This document shows positions 54,358 to 62,965 of a stretch of DNA of 64,000 nt, piece by piece. The stretch is from contig NZ_JAPDPC010000002.1 of the NCBI RefSeq assembly GCF_026283945.1, positions 124,001 to 188,000 of the forward strand, read 5' to 3'. Position 1 is the stretch's first letter; each line of letters opens with the position of its first letter. Under the pieces are notes generated by a model. That model had not been told where the DNA came from, did no database searches, and was given only the letters and a program-made list of their open reading frames with translations. The position numbers were made by a program, and so were the translations under genes. This DNA comes from Dyella humicola. GTDB lineage: Bacteria > Pseudomonadota > Gammaproteobacteria > Xanthomonadales > Rhodanobacteraceae.

Positions 54358-55551
54358 ATGAGCGCCGTTTCCTCCAAATGGGCACTGTTCGCCCTATCCG
54401 TGGCGGCCTTTGCCATAGGCACTACCGAATTCGTGATCATGGGTCTGTTGCCGGAAGTGGCCGGCGACCTGCATGTCAGCATTCCCTCGGCGGGTCTGCT
54501 GGTATCGGGCTATGCGCTGGGCGTGGCGGCAGGGGCACCCGTGCTGGCCGCGCTCACCGCCCGGATGGAACGCCGCAACGCCTTGCTGCTGTTGCTGGGC
54601 CTGTTTATCGTCGGCAATGCGCTTTGTGCCGTGGCACCGAACTATGGCGTGCTGATGGTGGCGCGTGTGGTCGCCGCGTTCTGTCACGGCTCGTTCTTTG
54701 GCATCGGCGCGGTCGTGGCGTCGCATATCGTGCCGCGTGATCAGGCGGCACGCGCCATCGCCCTGATGTTTACCGGCTTGACCCTGGCCAATGTGCTGGG
54801 CGTACCGTTTGGCACCTTTCTCGGCCAATGGGCCGGTTGGCGCTCGACCTTCGGGGCGGTCACCGGGTTGGGCGTGGTGGCGGCCATGGCCGTATGGCGG
54901 CTGGTGCCGGCATTGCCGGATCTCCCCATGCCGCACATGCGTCGCGAACTGGTGGTGTTGCGACAACCCCAGGTGTTGCTCGCACTGGCGATGACGGTGC
55001 TTGGTTTTGGCGGCGTGTTCACCGTCTTCACTTATATCGCGCCGATTCTTCAACAGCAGTCCCATGTGAGCGTTGGCGCCACGGGTTGGGTGCTGGTGCT
55101 GTTCGGTGCCGGCACGACGGTGGGCAACATGCTTGGCGGCCGGCTGGCCGACTGGCGCCTGATGTCGTCGCTGGTCGGCGTGCTGGTGGTGCTGGCCCTG
55201 ATCATGTTGGCATTCACCTGGACCATGCATGACACCACGGCGGCCATCATCACGGTATTCGTTTGGGGCGTTGCGGCGTTCGCCACGGTGCCGCTGTTGC
55301 AGATGCGCGTCGTGCAGCAGGCCGGCGACGGGCCGCATCTGGCATCGACGCTCAATATCGGCGCGTTCAATCTGGGCAATGCGATCGGCGCTTTTATCGG
55401 CGGTTCGATGATCGATCTCGGTTTTGGACTGCCGTCGGTCAGCATCGCCGGTGCCGTGGTCACCGTACTCGGTTTGCTGGTCACGCTGGCCAGCGTGGCG
55501 CTGGGGCGTCGTCAAACCACGGCCATGGGGGTGGCCGTCGCCAGCGCTTAG
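54358..55551 (+). CDS. MFS transporter, DHA1 (AraJ-like)
   Basis: 397 aa, about twelve membrane helices. Motif GTTEFVIMGLLPEVA at helix 1 is typical of AraJ/YdhP-type drug or sugar exporters. It is divergent from the LysR gene, with a 128-base shared promoter region, and followed by an alcohol dehydrogenase gene. The trio is a common small exporter module. Confidence 0.9.
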   Translation: MSAVSSKWALFALSVAAFAIGTTEFVIMGLLPEVAGDLHVSIPSAGLLVSGYALGVAAGAPVLAALTARMERRNALLLLLGLFIVGNALCAVAPNYGVLMVARVVAAFCHGSFFGIGAVVASHIVPRDQAARAIALMFTGLTLANVLGVPFGTFLGQWAGWRSTFGAVTGLGVVAAMAVWRLVPALPDLPMPHMRRELVVLRQPQVLLALAMTVLGFGGVFTVFTYIAPILQQQSHVSVGATGWVLVLFGAGTTVGNMLGGRLADWRLMSSLVGVLVVLALIMLAFTWTMHDTTAAIITVFVWGVAAFATVPLLQMRVVQQAGDGPHLASTLNIGAFNLGNAIGAFIGGSMIDLGFGLPSVSIAGAVVTVLGLLVTLASVALGRRQTTAMGVAVASA

Positions 55552-55690
55552 TTGCGTGCTAACGCCGTCAATGGGCGATGCGATCGAGCCGGCGGCGCTG
55601 TTCATGCGCTTGTTCGTGGATTTTTGCCAGCGCAGAATCGTTCTCTGGTGTCTCGTATCAGCTATCTGAAGCACGTCTCAGGAGTACCGC

Positions 55691-56707
55691 ATGAAAGCCG
55701 TCGCTTATCGACATAGCCTGCCGGTCACCGATCCGCAAAGTCTGCTGGATGTCGACTTGCCCGCGCCGATCGCACAGGGGCGCGACTTGCTGGTAAAGGT
55801 CGAAGCCGTTTCGGTCAATCCCGTCGACACCAAGATACGCATGCGCACCGATCCGCAGGGAGCGGACAAGGTGCTTGGCTGGGATGCTGCCGGTACGGTG
55901 GTGGCGATCGGTGCGGACGTCAGTTTGTTCAAGCCGGGCGATGCGGTCTATTACGCGGGTGCCATCGACCGCTCCGGCAGCAATGCCGAGCTTCATCTCG
56001 TCGATGAACGCATCGTGGGGCGCAAACCGGCCTCGCTGGATTTTGCTCAGGCGGCGGCGATGCCGCTTACGACCATCACCGCATGGGAGCTTCTGTTCGA
56101 TCGCCTTGGCGTGCCACGCGGAAGTACGGCACGCGGCGGTGTCGTGCTGGTGGTCGGCGGAGCCGGTGGTGTGGGTTCCATGGCGATCCAGCTGGCGCGC
56201 CGCCTGACCAACCTCACCGTCATCGCTACGGCGTCGCGCGACGACAGCCGCGCGTGGGTAAGGGACATGGGGGCGCATCATGTGATCGATCATCGCGGCG
56301 ACCTCGTCGCCCAGGTCAAGGCCATCTCGCCGCCAGGCGTCGACTATGTGTTGAGCCTCACCCATACGGAGCAACACTTTCCCGCGCTGGTGGAGCTGCT
56401 CAAGCCGCAGGGCAAACTGGGTCTGATCGACGACCCGGCAACGCCGCTGGACATCCGACTGATGAAATCCAAGAGCCTCTCGTTGCATTGGGAGTTCATG
56501 TATACGCGTTCGCTGCATCATACGGATGACATGCAGGCGCAGCACGTATTGCTGGATGAAGTCGCCAATCTGGTGGATGCCGGCGTGCTGCGAAGCAGCT
56601 TGCGTGAAAACCTCGGCACCATCAATGCGGCGAACCTGCGCCGCGCGCATGCGCAGGTGGAGAGCGCCAGCACGATCGGCAAGCTCGTGCTCGGCGGTTT
56701 TGCCTAA
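55691..56707 (+). CDS. Zinc-type alcohol dehydrogenase-like protein (MDR)
   Basis: 338 aa. MDR fold with GroES-like N terminus (VSVNPVDTKIR), then nucleotide motif VVGGAGGVGSMAIQLAR. It matches the ZADH family often found next to LysR and MFS genes; the catalytic zinc ligands of true alcohol dehydrogenases are not obvious. CAGGAG precedes the ATG. The substrate is unknown. Confidence 0.88.
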   Translation: MKAVAYRHSLPVTDPQSLLDVDLPAPIAQGRDLLVKVEAVSVNPVDTKIRMRTDPQGADKVLGWDAAGTVVAIGADVSLFKPGDAVYYAGAIDRSGSNAELHLVDERIVGRKPASLDFAQAAAMPLTTITAWELLFDRLGVPRGSTARGGVVLVVGGAGGVGSMAIQLARRLTNLTVIATASRDDSRAWVRDMGAHHVIDHRGDLVAQVKAISPPGVDYVLSLTHTEQHFPALVELLKPQGKLGLIDDPATPLDIRLMKSKSLSLHWEFMYTRSLHHTDDMQAQHVLLDEVANLVDAGVLRSSLRENLGTINAANLRRAHAQVESASTIGKLVLGGFA

Positions 56708-56754
56708 AAAACGACTGTCGCACGGCGGATGCCGAGGCATCCGCCGTGGGTCAT

Positions 56755-58122
56755 TCAAGGACTCAGGATGCGGTCGGCCAGGTTACGTGCCTGCTGGCGG
56801 ATCTCTGGCATCGCCGTGGATTCCCACAGCGTGCCGCGCAGCAGGGTGCCGATGGCGTAGAGGTGTGGCCAGGTCTGGCCGTCATGCTGCAGGCGGCCTT
56901 CGGTGGTTCCTTCGCAGCCCAGCCCAAGTGGATCGGGTGTCACGTGCCCGTTGGTCGCCAACTGACGAATCAGGCGATGCTTGGTGCGTCGCACATCGGT
57001 ATTGAGGCCGACCGTCTGGATCACCACATCGGCGTCCATCGACGAGATCGTGCCATCGCGTGGCGACCGAATATCCAAATGCAGTTTGCCGCCGGCCACA
57101 TCGACCGCCTGCAAGCGACCGCGACGGCGTTGCAGCCGGCCGTCGACTTCCAGCTCCACCATCGATGTCATGACTTGAGGTGCCATGCGATGACGCACAC
57201 GCTCCCAGGCCCAGCGCGCATGGCGCAGGAAACGCGCCCGTTCGGCCAGGGGAAGCAGGCGCCACAACGATGGCGTATGCGGACGCAGGCTGTCGATGAC
57301 CGTGCGCCAGTCGCTGCTCTGCGCCGCGGTTTCGCGCAGCAGACGGACCCAAGTGCGAATATCCGGCGCATCGCGCATCGATTCGATCAGGTCGCTGCTG
57401 TCATCCACGGGTGCGGAAGCCGCTTCCAGATGCGACTCCGGCAACAAGCCGTGTCGCGATATGGCAGTGAATTGCGCATTCGGCCATTGCGCGGATAGCT
57501 CTAGAAGCACATCCACCGCGGTGAGGCCAAGACCAATCAGCACCACTTTGAGCGGTCGGCTGTCGGGCTTTACCGAGGCGAGGAAACCCCACGGTTCGGT
57601 CACGTAGTGGCCGCTCTCGAGGGCCGCTTCGCTCACGCCACCCAGGGGCAGTGGCGGCAGCGATCCCAGTGCGAGTACGGCGGCGTCGACGCGACTGTTC
57701 TCCTCACCATGAAGGATGGTGACACCTTCGTTTTCCGGGACCACAGCTTCGACCGCAAACGGCAGCACGCGTATGTCATGGCCAGCGTCGCGAGCGTTTT
57801 CCAGTGCGCGTGCCATTTCCGCTTCCAGGTAGTCGCCGTAGAGACGTCGCGGCAGGAAGTCGGTTCCCGCAATGGTGTGATCGCCACGCTGGGCAAAGTC
57901 GAGGAAGCCGCGCGGCTTGGCGACGAACATGCTCATCGATGCTGCACGCACGTTCAGCAGATGCCGGTCCGAACGTGTGCCATAGGCGACGCCACGCGCC
58001 GACGTGTCGCCGCCGGTGTACCAGTCCAGATGCAACGGCTGCGCCGGCTGGCGTTCCAGCAGCTCGCTTAGCAGCGCTGCCGCTGCCGCGCCGCCGCCGA
58101 TAATGGCGACCCTTCGATACAT
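56755..58122 (-). CDS. FAD/NAD(P)-binding protein (FAD_NAD_binding_9 type)
   Basis: 455 aa. N-terminal dinucleotide motif AIIGGGAAAAALLSEL, a second Rossmann-like segment VVLIGLGLTAVDVLLEL, and a QTVGLNTD stretch near the C terminus. Proteins of this type are FAD-dependent, with largely uncharacterised reactions. It lies 31 bases after the cysteine-dioxygenase-like gene on the same strand, suggesting shared sulfur or thiol chemistry. Confidence 0.85.
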   Translation of the reverse strand: MYRRVAIIGGGAAAAALLSELLERQPAQPLHLDWYTGGDTSARGVAYGTRSDRHLLNVRAASMSMFVAKPRGFLDFAQRGDHTIAGTDFLPRRLYGDYLEAEMARALENARDAGHDIRVLPFAVEAVVPENEGVTILHGEENSRVDAAVLALGSLPPLPLGGVSEAALESGHYVTEPWGFLASVKPDSRPLKVVLIGLGLTAVDVLLELSAQWPNAQFTAISRHGLLPESHLEAASAPVDDSSDLIESMRDAPDIRTWVRLLRETAAQSSDWRTVIDSLRPHTPSLWRLLPLAERARFLRHARWAWERVRHRMAPQVMTSMVELEVDGRLQRRRGRLQAVDVAGGKLHLDIRSPRDGTISSMDADVVIQTVGLNTDVRRTKHRLIRQLATNGHVTPDPLGLGCEGTTEGRLQHDGQTWPHLYAIGTLLRGTLWESTAMPEIRQQARNLADRILSP

Positions 58123-58153
58123 GCCACTCCCTTAAATGATTGCGTTGTACGGC

Positions 58154-58732
58154 TCAGGCGTGCAGGTGCCCAGCGATGGCGCTGCGCTGCGGCCTGGTGA
58201 GCCATTGACCGGTTTCCCCGGTTCTTTCGTAAGTGAAGTACTGTGCCAGATCGCCACCGTAGACGTGAAGCGTCAATGCGGTGTCGTGCCGGGAGAGATT
58301 GCGGCAGCGATGCGCATAGTGATCATCGGCATCGAACCAGCTGGCATCGCCGGGGCCCAGCCAGTCGCGTCCCACGGGTCTCAGGGAGCGGCCCTGCGGG
58401 TCGCGTTCCCACGACTCCACTTCGAGCGCGCCATGCAAGGCCAGCTCCAGCCCCCACAGGCCGCCATGGTCGTGGATTGGGGTGGCATGGTTGGAAGGCC
58501 AGGCGTTCACCAGCACGGTGATGTCCGGCTTGCTACGCATGGCAACCAGCCAACGCTCGAAGCCCTTGTTATGTGTACGCAGATCGGCCAGGTCGTCGTT
58601 CAGCGACTGCCGGTGCTGATACACCATGCGGCTGAGCTCTCTTGCCATCGAGGCAAGGTCCGGATGCTCGCCTACACCACAGGAAAATGCGATGTCACGC
58701 AGCGCCTTCAGGTGTTGCATGTGTTTCGCCAT
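58154..58732 (-). CDS. Cysteine dioxygenase-like cupin
   Basis: 192 aa. Cupin core with iron ligands His87 and His89 in PIHDHGG and a third near His138/His141 (HYAHR). This fits the cysteine dioxygenase family, which oxidises cysteine or related thiols with Fe(II) and O2. The substrate could also be 3-mercaptopropionate. It is first in the leftward operon with the FAD protein. The 58733-58956 gap holds a TGCCGGA/TCCGGCA hairpin (58803-58820) and no gene. Confidence 0.87.
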   Translation of the reverse strand: MAKHMQHLKALRDIAFSCGVGEHPDLASMARELSRMVYQHRQSLNDDLADLRTHNKGFERWLVAMRSKPDITVLVNAWPSNHATPIHDHGGLWGLELALHGALEVESWERDPQGRSLRPVGRDWLGPGDASWFDADDHYAHRCRNLSRHDTALTLHVYGGDLAQYFTYERTGETGQWLTRPQRSAIAGHLHA

Positions 58733-58956
58733 GCGAGGGCCTCGTCAGGAACCGGGGGCGCAGTGGACCATGCACATCGTTAAAGTCCCGTAACCTCGAG
58801 TGTGCCGGAAGGCTCCGGCAGCCTATGACTTCCGCAACATGCGAACGATGTTGCAAGCGCGCAAGATCAATGCCGTCGAGGCCTTGAAACTTGCGTCGGC
58901 CGCCAATATGACGACGTCGTATGAAGCCCCTGGGCTTTACTGGAAGGAGGAGCGCC

Positions 58957-59247
58957 ATGATCGCGATAAGCCTGCTCTTGATGCTGGTAGTGACGTTATG
59001 GCTTATGGCCGCCGTTATCGGGGTCGTATTCAAGTTGACCTTCGCGCTGATCGGCGGGCTGTTCAGCATCGTCGGGGCGGCGCTGGGATTGCTGTTCGGT
59101 GGACTGGCCCTGCTGGTGATTGCGCCGCTGGTGGCGTTGGCCGTTTTGCCGTTCTGTCTACCGGTGATTCTGCTGGTGGCCGTGGTCTGGGCCATCGCAC
59201 GCGCCACGCACCGGCCGGCGTCGCCGGCACCGGTGACGGCGCGCTAA
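58957..59247 (+). CDS. Small hydrophobic membrane protein
   Basis: 96 aa, almost wholly hydrophobic: three or four closely packed membrane segments with Gly-rich turns (ALIGGLFSIVGAALGLLFGGLALLV begins near 30), then a short polar tail. A strong ribosome-binding site, AAGGAGG, precedes the ATG at 58957. Function unknown. Confidence 0.75.
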   Translation: MIAISLLLMLVVTLWLMAAVIGVVFKLTFALIGGLFSIVGAALGLLFGGLALLVIAPLVALAVLPFCLPVILLVAVVWAIARATHRPASPAPVTAR

Positions 59248-59376
59248 ATTCCGTTTGCCGTGGAACGGCCCGGCCTGGCAGTCCATGCAGGCCGGGCCTC
59301 TCTTGTCCATCGATCCGCGCGTCGGGTATCGCGCTTTCCACGCGGATCTACGCCGTGCCGATCAAAGCCGACCCCC

Positions 59377-60036
59377 TCAAAGCTCGTTGAGGTTGAAGCT
59401 GACCGGCACTCGCGCCCACGCGCGTATGGCGCGTCCGTTAGCCATGGCGGGTTCAAACTTCCAGCCTTTCAGCACCTGCTCGCGCGCGCTGCGATCGAGC
59501 AGGGCATAGCCGCTGCTTTTGGCAATCACCACGTCCTGCGGCACGCCTTGCTCATCCACCAGCACTCTCAGCAAGACGGTGCCTTCCATGTGTGCGTGCA
59601 ATGCCTGTGGCGGATACTTCAGGGGGACCGCCTTGTAGGCGAGGGTGGCTTCGACCGGCGCTGCCTGCGCTCCGGTGTCGGGTGCATCGGAGACCATCGT
59701 GGGCGTAACGGTCGGTACCGCCATGGGGCTGTCGTCGCTCGCCATCGGCTCTGGCGCGACCACGGGCCGTGGCTGCACCTGCGGATGGGCCATGGGCTTG
59801 GGCTGGACCAGGGGTTTTATGTCGAGTGTTGGCGGCGGCTTTACTTCGGGCGGCGTCGTGACCCAGTGGATCTGCATGTCGGCCAAGCGCTGGACCTGTT
59901 CGGCGAGGTGAGGCGCCAGGGGCCGCATGACGGCGAGCAGGGCGGCGAGATTGAGCGCGATGGCGGCACTGAGCGCGGCGATGCGCACGCTATCGGGATG
60001 GGCAATACGGGGTACAGCCAGGCTTGCGGACGACAT
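59377..60036 (-). CDS. TonB-family energy transducer
   Basis: 219 aa. N-terminal membrane anchor (about 17-37), a Pro-rich periplasmic spacer (about 62-115), and a C-terminal TonB domain (YPPQALHAHMEGTVLLRVLVD, then KSSGYALLDRSA). It links inner-membrane energy to TonB-dependent receptors such as the pair at 31.7-38.4 kb, though no exbB/exbD genes are in the window. ATG 60036 has AGGAGGTC upstream. Confidence 0.86.
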   Translation of the reverse strand: MSSASLAVPRIAHPDSVRIAALSAAIALNLAALLAVMRPLAPHLAEQVQRLADMQIHWVTTPPEVKPPPTLDIKPLVQPKPMAHPQVQPRPVVAPEPMASDDSPMAVPTVTPTMVSDAPDTGAQAAPVEATLAYKAVPLKYPPQALHAHMEGTVLLRVLVDEQGVPQDVVIAKSSGYALLDRSAREQVLKGWKFEPAMANGRAIRAWARVPVSFNLNEL

Positions 60037-60209
60037 AAGCGACCTCCTGACGGCTCGATGTTGGAATGGCATCCGCAACGCCGCGTGGGGACGCAGTGGG
60101 GATCGTGCGAATGCGAGACCAGCCTAAGCCCGCAAAAATGACTTGCGCAAGCGGCCGTATGGAAGGCTATTCTGTACGGCGGGGCCGTTGGGCGCGTGAG
60201 CGTGGATTT

Positions 60210-61037
60210 TCAGTGCGCAACCAGCATCGGCACATCCCCGTGCATGAACAGGTGCCGGGTCGTGCCGCCCAACATCATCTGGGCAAGCCGCGAGCGGCTC
60301 CATGCGCCCATCACGATAAGGTCGGCACCGTGCTTGTGCGCCGCGTCCAGCACGGCGGGGCCAGCGGCGTGGCTGGGGCCGCTATCGAAGACCTCCAGGC
60401 GTGCACGGATGCCGTGACGTTGCAGCCAATCGGCGAGTCCGGGCGGCGGTAGAACGGGCAACAGGTCCTCATTCATTGCGCTGCCGTCCAGTACCAGCAC
60501 GTCGTCCGCTTTCTGCAGGATGGGTAGGGCCGCGGCGAGCGCGAGGGCAGATTCGCGGCTGCCGTTCCATGCCACCAGCACACGGGCGCCGATGTCGGCG
60601 ACGGGTGCCAGATCCGGCACGACCAGCACTGGCCGGCCGCTGGCGAAGACGCAACGCGACACCGATCCAAAACCCACGGGCGCGTCGCTGCGCTGCTGAC
60701 TGCGTTCCATGATCAGGAAATCGTAGCCGGAGGCGGCCTGACTGACGGTTTGCACGGTGTCCCCCTGGGTGACCCGCCAGGCACCGGTCAAGCCGTGGGC
60801 GCCGAGCAGTTGTTGCCAGGGGATCGCGTGCGTATGGGCTTCGGCGACCCGCCGCTGGGTTTCTTCCAGTTGCACGGGGACTGCCTCCGGCAGGCTGAAG
60901 GCAGCGGCGGGCAGGTCGGCCACGTAAAGCGCGTCCAGCCGCGCACCCAGGCGTTGAGCCAGTGCCATGGCGGCACGCGGGGCGGGTACGTCCAGGTCAC
61001 AATGGTCCAGATGCAACAGCAGATCGATGGCTGACAT
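60210..61037 (-). CDS. Universal stress protein, tandem UspA domains
   Basis: 275 aa with two UspA-like domains (about 1-145 and 150-275). The second has the ATP-type loop MGAWSRSRLAQMMLGGTTR; the first has a weaker MERSQQRSDAPVGFG version. Such proteins aid survival under stress. ATG 61037 has AGGAGG upstream. An unexplained terminator lies upstream on the same strand. Confidence 0.86.
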   Translation of the reverse strand: MSAIDLLLHLDHCDLDVPAPRAAMALAQRLGARLDALYVADLPAAAFSLPEAVPVQLEETQRRVAEAHTHAIPWQQLLGAHGLTGAWRVTQGDTVQTVSQAASGYDFLIMERSQQRSDAPVGFGSVSRCVFASGRPVLVVPDLAPVADIGARVLVAWNGSRESALALAAALPILQKADDVLVLDGSAMNEDLLPVLPPPGLADWLQRHGIRARLEVFDSGPSHAAGPAVLDAAHKHGADLIVMGAWSRSRLAQMMLGGTTRHLFMHGDVPMLVAH

Positions 61038-61150
61038 CGCGCGGTCCTCCTGTTCCCAATCCCTGCTCAGCTTAGAGCCTGTTCCATGGCTCTGCGTAGC
61101 CCATGTCGCCGCAGCCTGGCCGCGGCGCGGGCAGATACGTACGGAATGCC

Positions 61151-61180
61151 AAAAAAAAGCCCCGCACAGGGTGGCGGGGC
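61151..61180 (-). terminator. Orphan intrinsic terminator upstream of the usp gene
   Basis: On the minus strand: GCCCCGC (61180-61174), 8-base loop, GCGGGGC (61165-61159), then eight T residues (61158-61151). It points toward the usp gene, 114 bases before its start, but no gene ends there. Confidence 0.8.
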
Positions 61181-61360
61181 GGCAAAGCCGAGCATCGGGG
61201 GAGAGAGAGGGGATGCCGGCCCGCGTATTTTCCCGGCGGCAGGCTTGATTTGGTGTACAGCCCGGGTGAAAGAGGCATTCACGTGTCAGAAGGAGGATGC
61301 TTGCCAGAATCACGCTCCGCCTCGCGTTGGCGTGGGCATGGCCATACGGGAGAGACTGGA

Positions 61361-61795
61361 ATGATGAAGTGGAAGAGTCTGGGTGCGTTGGCGGTGGTCC
61401 TGACCTGTTGGATGGCCTCGGCCTCGGCCCATGCGGGGGACATTGAATGCAAGATGGATTTCCGCCTGTCCGGCTGGTCGGTGTTCTATCAGACGGCCAC
61501 CGGAAGCGGCACGGTCCATTGCAACAACGGCCAGAGCATGGGTGTGCGAATCCGTGTGAAGGGCGGTGGCCTTACGTTCGGAAAGAACGAGATTGACCAC
61601 GGCCTTGGCAAGTTCTCCGGGATAACCAGCATCAGCGAGATCAAGGGGCATTACGCCGATGCAGGGGTTCACGCTGGCGCGTCGAAGTCCGCCGGCGCGC
61701 GCGTGATGACCAAGGGCAATGTGTCGCTGGCACTTAGCGGAACGGGCAAGGGCTGGGATCTCGGCGTGGCATTCGGCGCTTTCATCCTCGAATGA
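61361..61795 (+). CDS. Exported protein of unknown function
   Basis: 144 aa. Signal peptide cleaved after about ASAHA (24). The mature part has two cysteines (ECKMDF, VHCNNG) and a Gly-rich beta-like pattern with alternating Ala/Gly near HYADAGVHAGASKSAGA. It bears only a faint resemblance to DUF992. ATG 61361 or 61364 (MMKWK). The 61038-61360 gap holds only the orphan terminator. Confidence 0.7.
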   Translation: MMKWKSLGALAVVLTCWMASASAHAGDIECKMDFRLSGWSVFYQTATGSGTVHCNNGQSMGVRIRVKGGGLTFGKNEIDHGLGKFSGITSISEIKGHYADAGVHAGASKSAGARVMTKGNVSLALSGTGKGWDLGVAFGAFILE

Positions 61796-61913
61796 CCTAG
61801 GGTCTGGCGTGGCGTTTCATGCGCTGCGCCAGGCTTTGCATTCCATCCGGAGATGGCTAAGGTGTCCGAGCGCGTACGGCTCCGTACGTTTCGATTGACA
61901 AGGAATCCCCAGC

Positions 61914-62582
61914 ATGTCCGCCAACCCCGGCACGGCACTCCCCCGCTATGCCTTCGGCGATGAGCTCGCCAGCAGTGTCATCCACGGCATTGGCATCGTG
62001 CTCAGCATCGCCGGCCTGGCTACCCTGGTGGCGTTCTCCGCACGCTATGGTGATATGCGCGCTGTCGTCGCCAGTGCGATATTCGGTACGACGCTGATTC
62101 TTTGTTACACCGCATCGACGCTCTATCACTCGATTCACGGTGTGCTGGCCAAGCGGGTGCTGCGCACGTTTGACCACATCGCGATTTTCTTGCTGATCGC
62201 CGGTACCTATACGCCTTTCACCTTGATCGCGTTGCCCGGTGTGTGGGGCTGGGCGCTGTTCGGCACGATCTGGGGGCTCGCGTTGATGGGCAGCGCGCTA
62301 GAGCTTGGCTTGCTCAAACGTTACCGCCGCCTTGCCGTGTTGATGTACGTGGCGATGGGCTGGGTCGGCTTGATCGCGTTCAAGCCGCTGAGCGAGCACC
62401 TGCAGTTCGGCGGCATGGTGCTGTTGATCGCTGGGGGAGTGACCTACACGCTTGGCGTGCCGTTCTATCTGTGGCGCAAACTGCCTTACCACCATTCGGT
62501 GTGGCACGGCTTCGTGCTCGCCGGAAGCGTGCTGCATTACCTGGCGGTGTTGCTCTACGTGATTCCCGACGCGCCGGTGTGA
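61914..62582 (+). CDS. Hemolysin III / PAQR-family membrane protein
   Basis: 222 aa, seven membrane helices. Family markers: ELASSVIHGIGIVLS (helix 1), STLYHS, FDHIAIFLLIAGTYTPF, and the C-terminal YHHSVWHGFVL with metal-binding histidines. Bacterial members are often called hemolysin III, but a lytic role is doubtful. Its stop overlaps the next start (GTGA). Confidence 0.92.
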   Translation: MSANPGTALPRYAFGDELASSVIHGIGIVLSIAGLATLVAFSARYGDMRAVVASAIFGTTLILCYTASTLYHSIHGVLAKRVLRTFDHIAIFLLIAGTYTPFTLIALPGVWGWALFGTIWGLALMGSALELGLLKRYRRLAVLMYVAMGWVGLIAFKPLSEHLQFGGMVLLIAGGVTYTLGVPFYLWRKLPYHHSVWHGFVLAGSVLHYLAVLLYVIPDAPV

Positions 62583-62950
62583 AAGCGCTGCTCGAAGCGC
62601 TGCGGCGCGACCTCGAGGATGCCGCCACCCACCTGGGGCGGCCGCATGATCTACGTTTCCATCCCATGTTCGGTGGCTTGATGGCCTACGTCGGAGAGAA
62701 GCCGTGCGCGTGGCTATCAACGCAAGGGCTGGCGCTCAAGCTCGCTCCGGGTGACCAATCCGCGCTGTTGGCGTGCGAGGGTGCCCAGCGCCTGGAAGCG
62801 AAGCCGGGCTTGCCGCCGAGCCGACACTACATCGTGCTGCCTTCGTCGCTCTGCCGTGATACAGCCCAGCTGGCCCTGTGGCTGGAGCGCAGCGCACAAG
62901 TACTACCGATCCCCAAAAAGAAAAGGCCGCGCCCTAAGACGCGGCCCTGA
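62579..62950 (+). CDS. TfoX N-terminal-domain-like protein
   Basis: 123 aa. FHPMFGGLMAYVGEKPCAWLS fits the TfoX/Sxy N-terminal domain. It lacks the C-terminal domain of competence regulators, so a competence role should not be assumed. GTG start at 62579 overlaps the hemolysin III stop by 4 bases. The Lys/Arg-rich tail runs into the terminator stem. Confidence 0.82.
   Translation: MKALLEALRRDLEDAATHLGRPHDLRFHPMFGGLMAYVGEKPCAWLSTQGLALKLAPGDQSALLACEGAQRLEAKPGLPPSRHYIVLPSSLCRDTAQLALWLERSAQVLPIPKKKRPRPKTRP
62925..62946 (-). terminator. Terminator of the DUF885 gene
   Basis: GGCCGCG (62925-62931) and CGCGGCC (62940-62946) form the stem; on the minus strand it is followed by TTTTCTTTTT. It lies inside the end of the TfoX-like gene and serves the leftward DUF885 gene. 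Confidence 0.8.
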
Positions 62951-62965
62951 TGGTCAGCGGGGACG

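Noticed and set aside
54394-55674. Leftward open frame of 426 codons opposite the AraJ-like gene
   Set aside because: His/Gln-rich shadow translation of a membrane protein gene.
62579-62950. Competence regulator TfoX/Sxy
   Set aside because: Only the N-terminal domain is present, so the competence role is not claimed.
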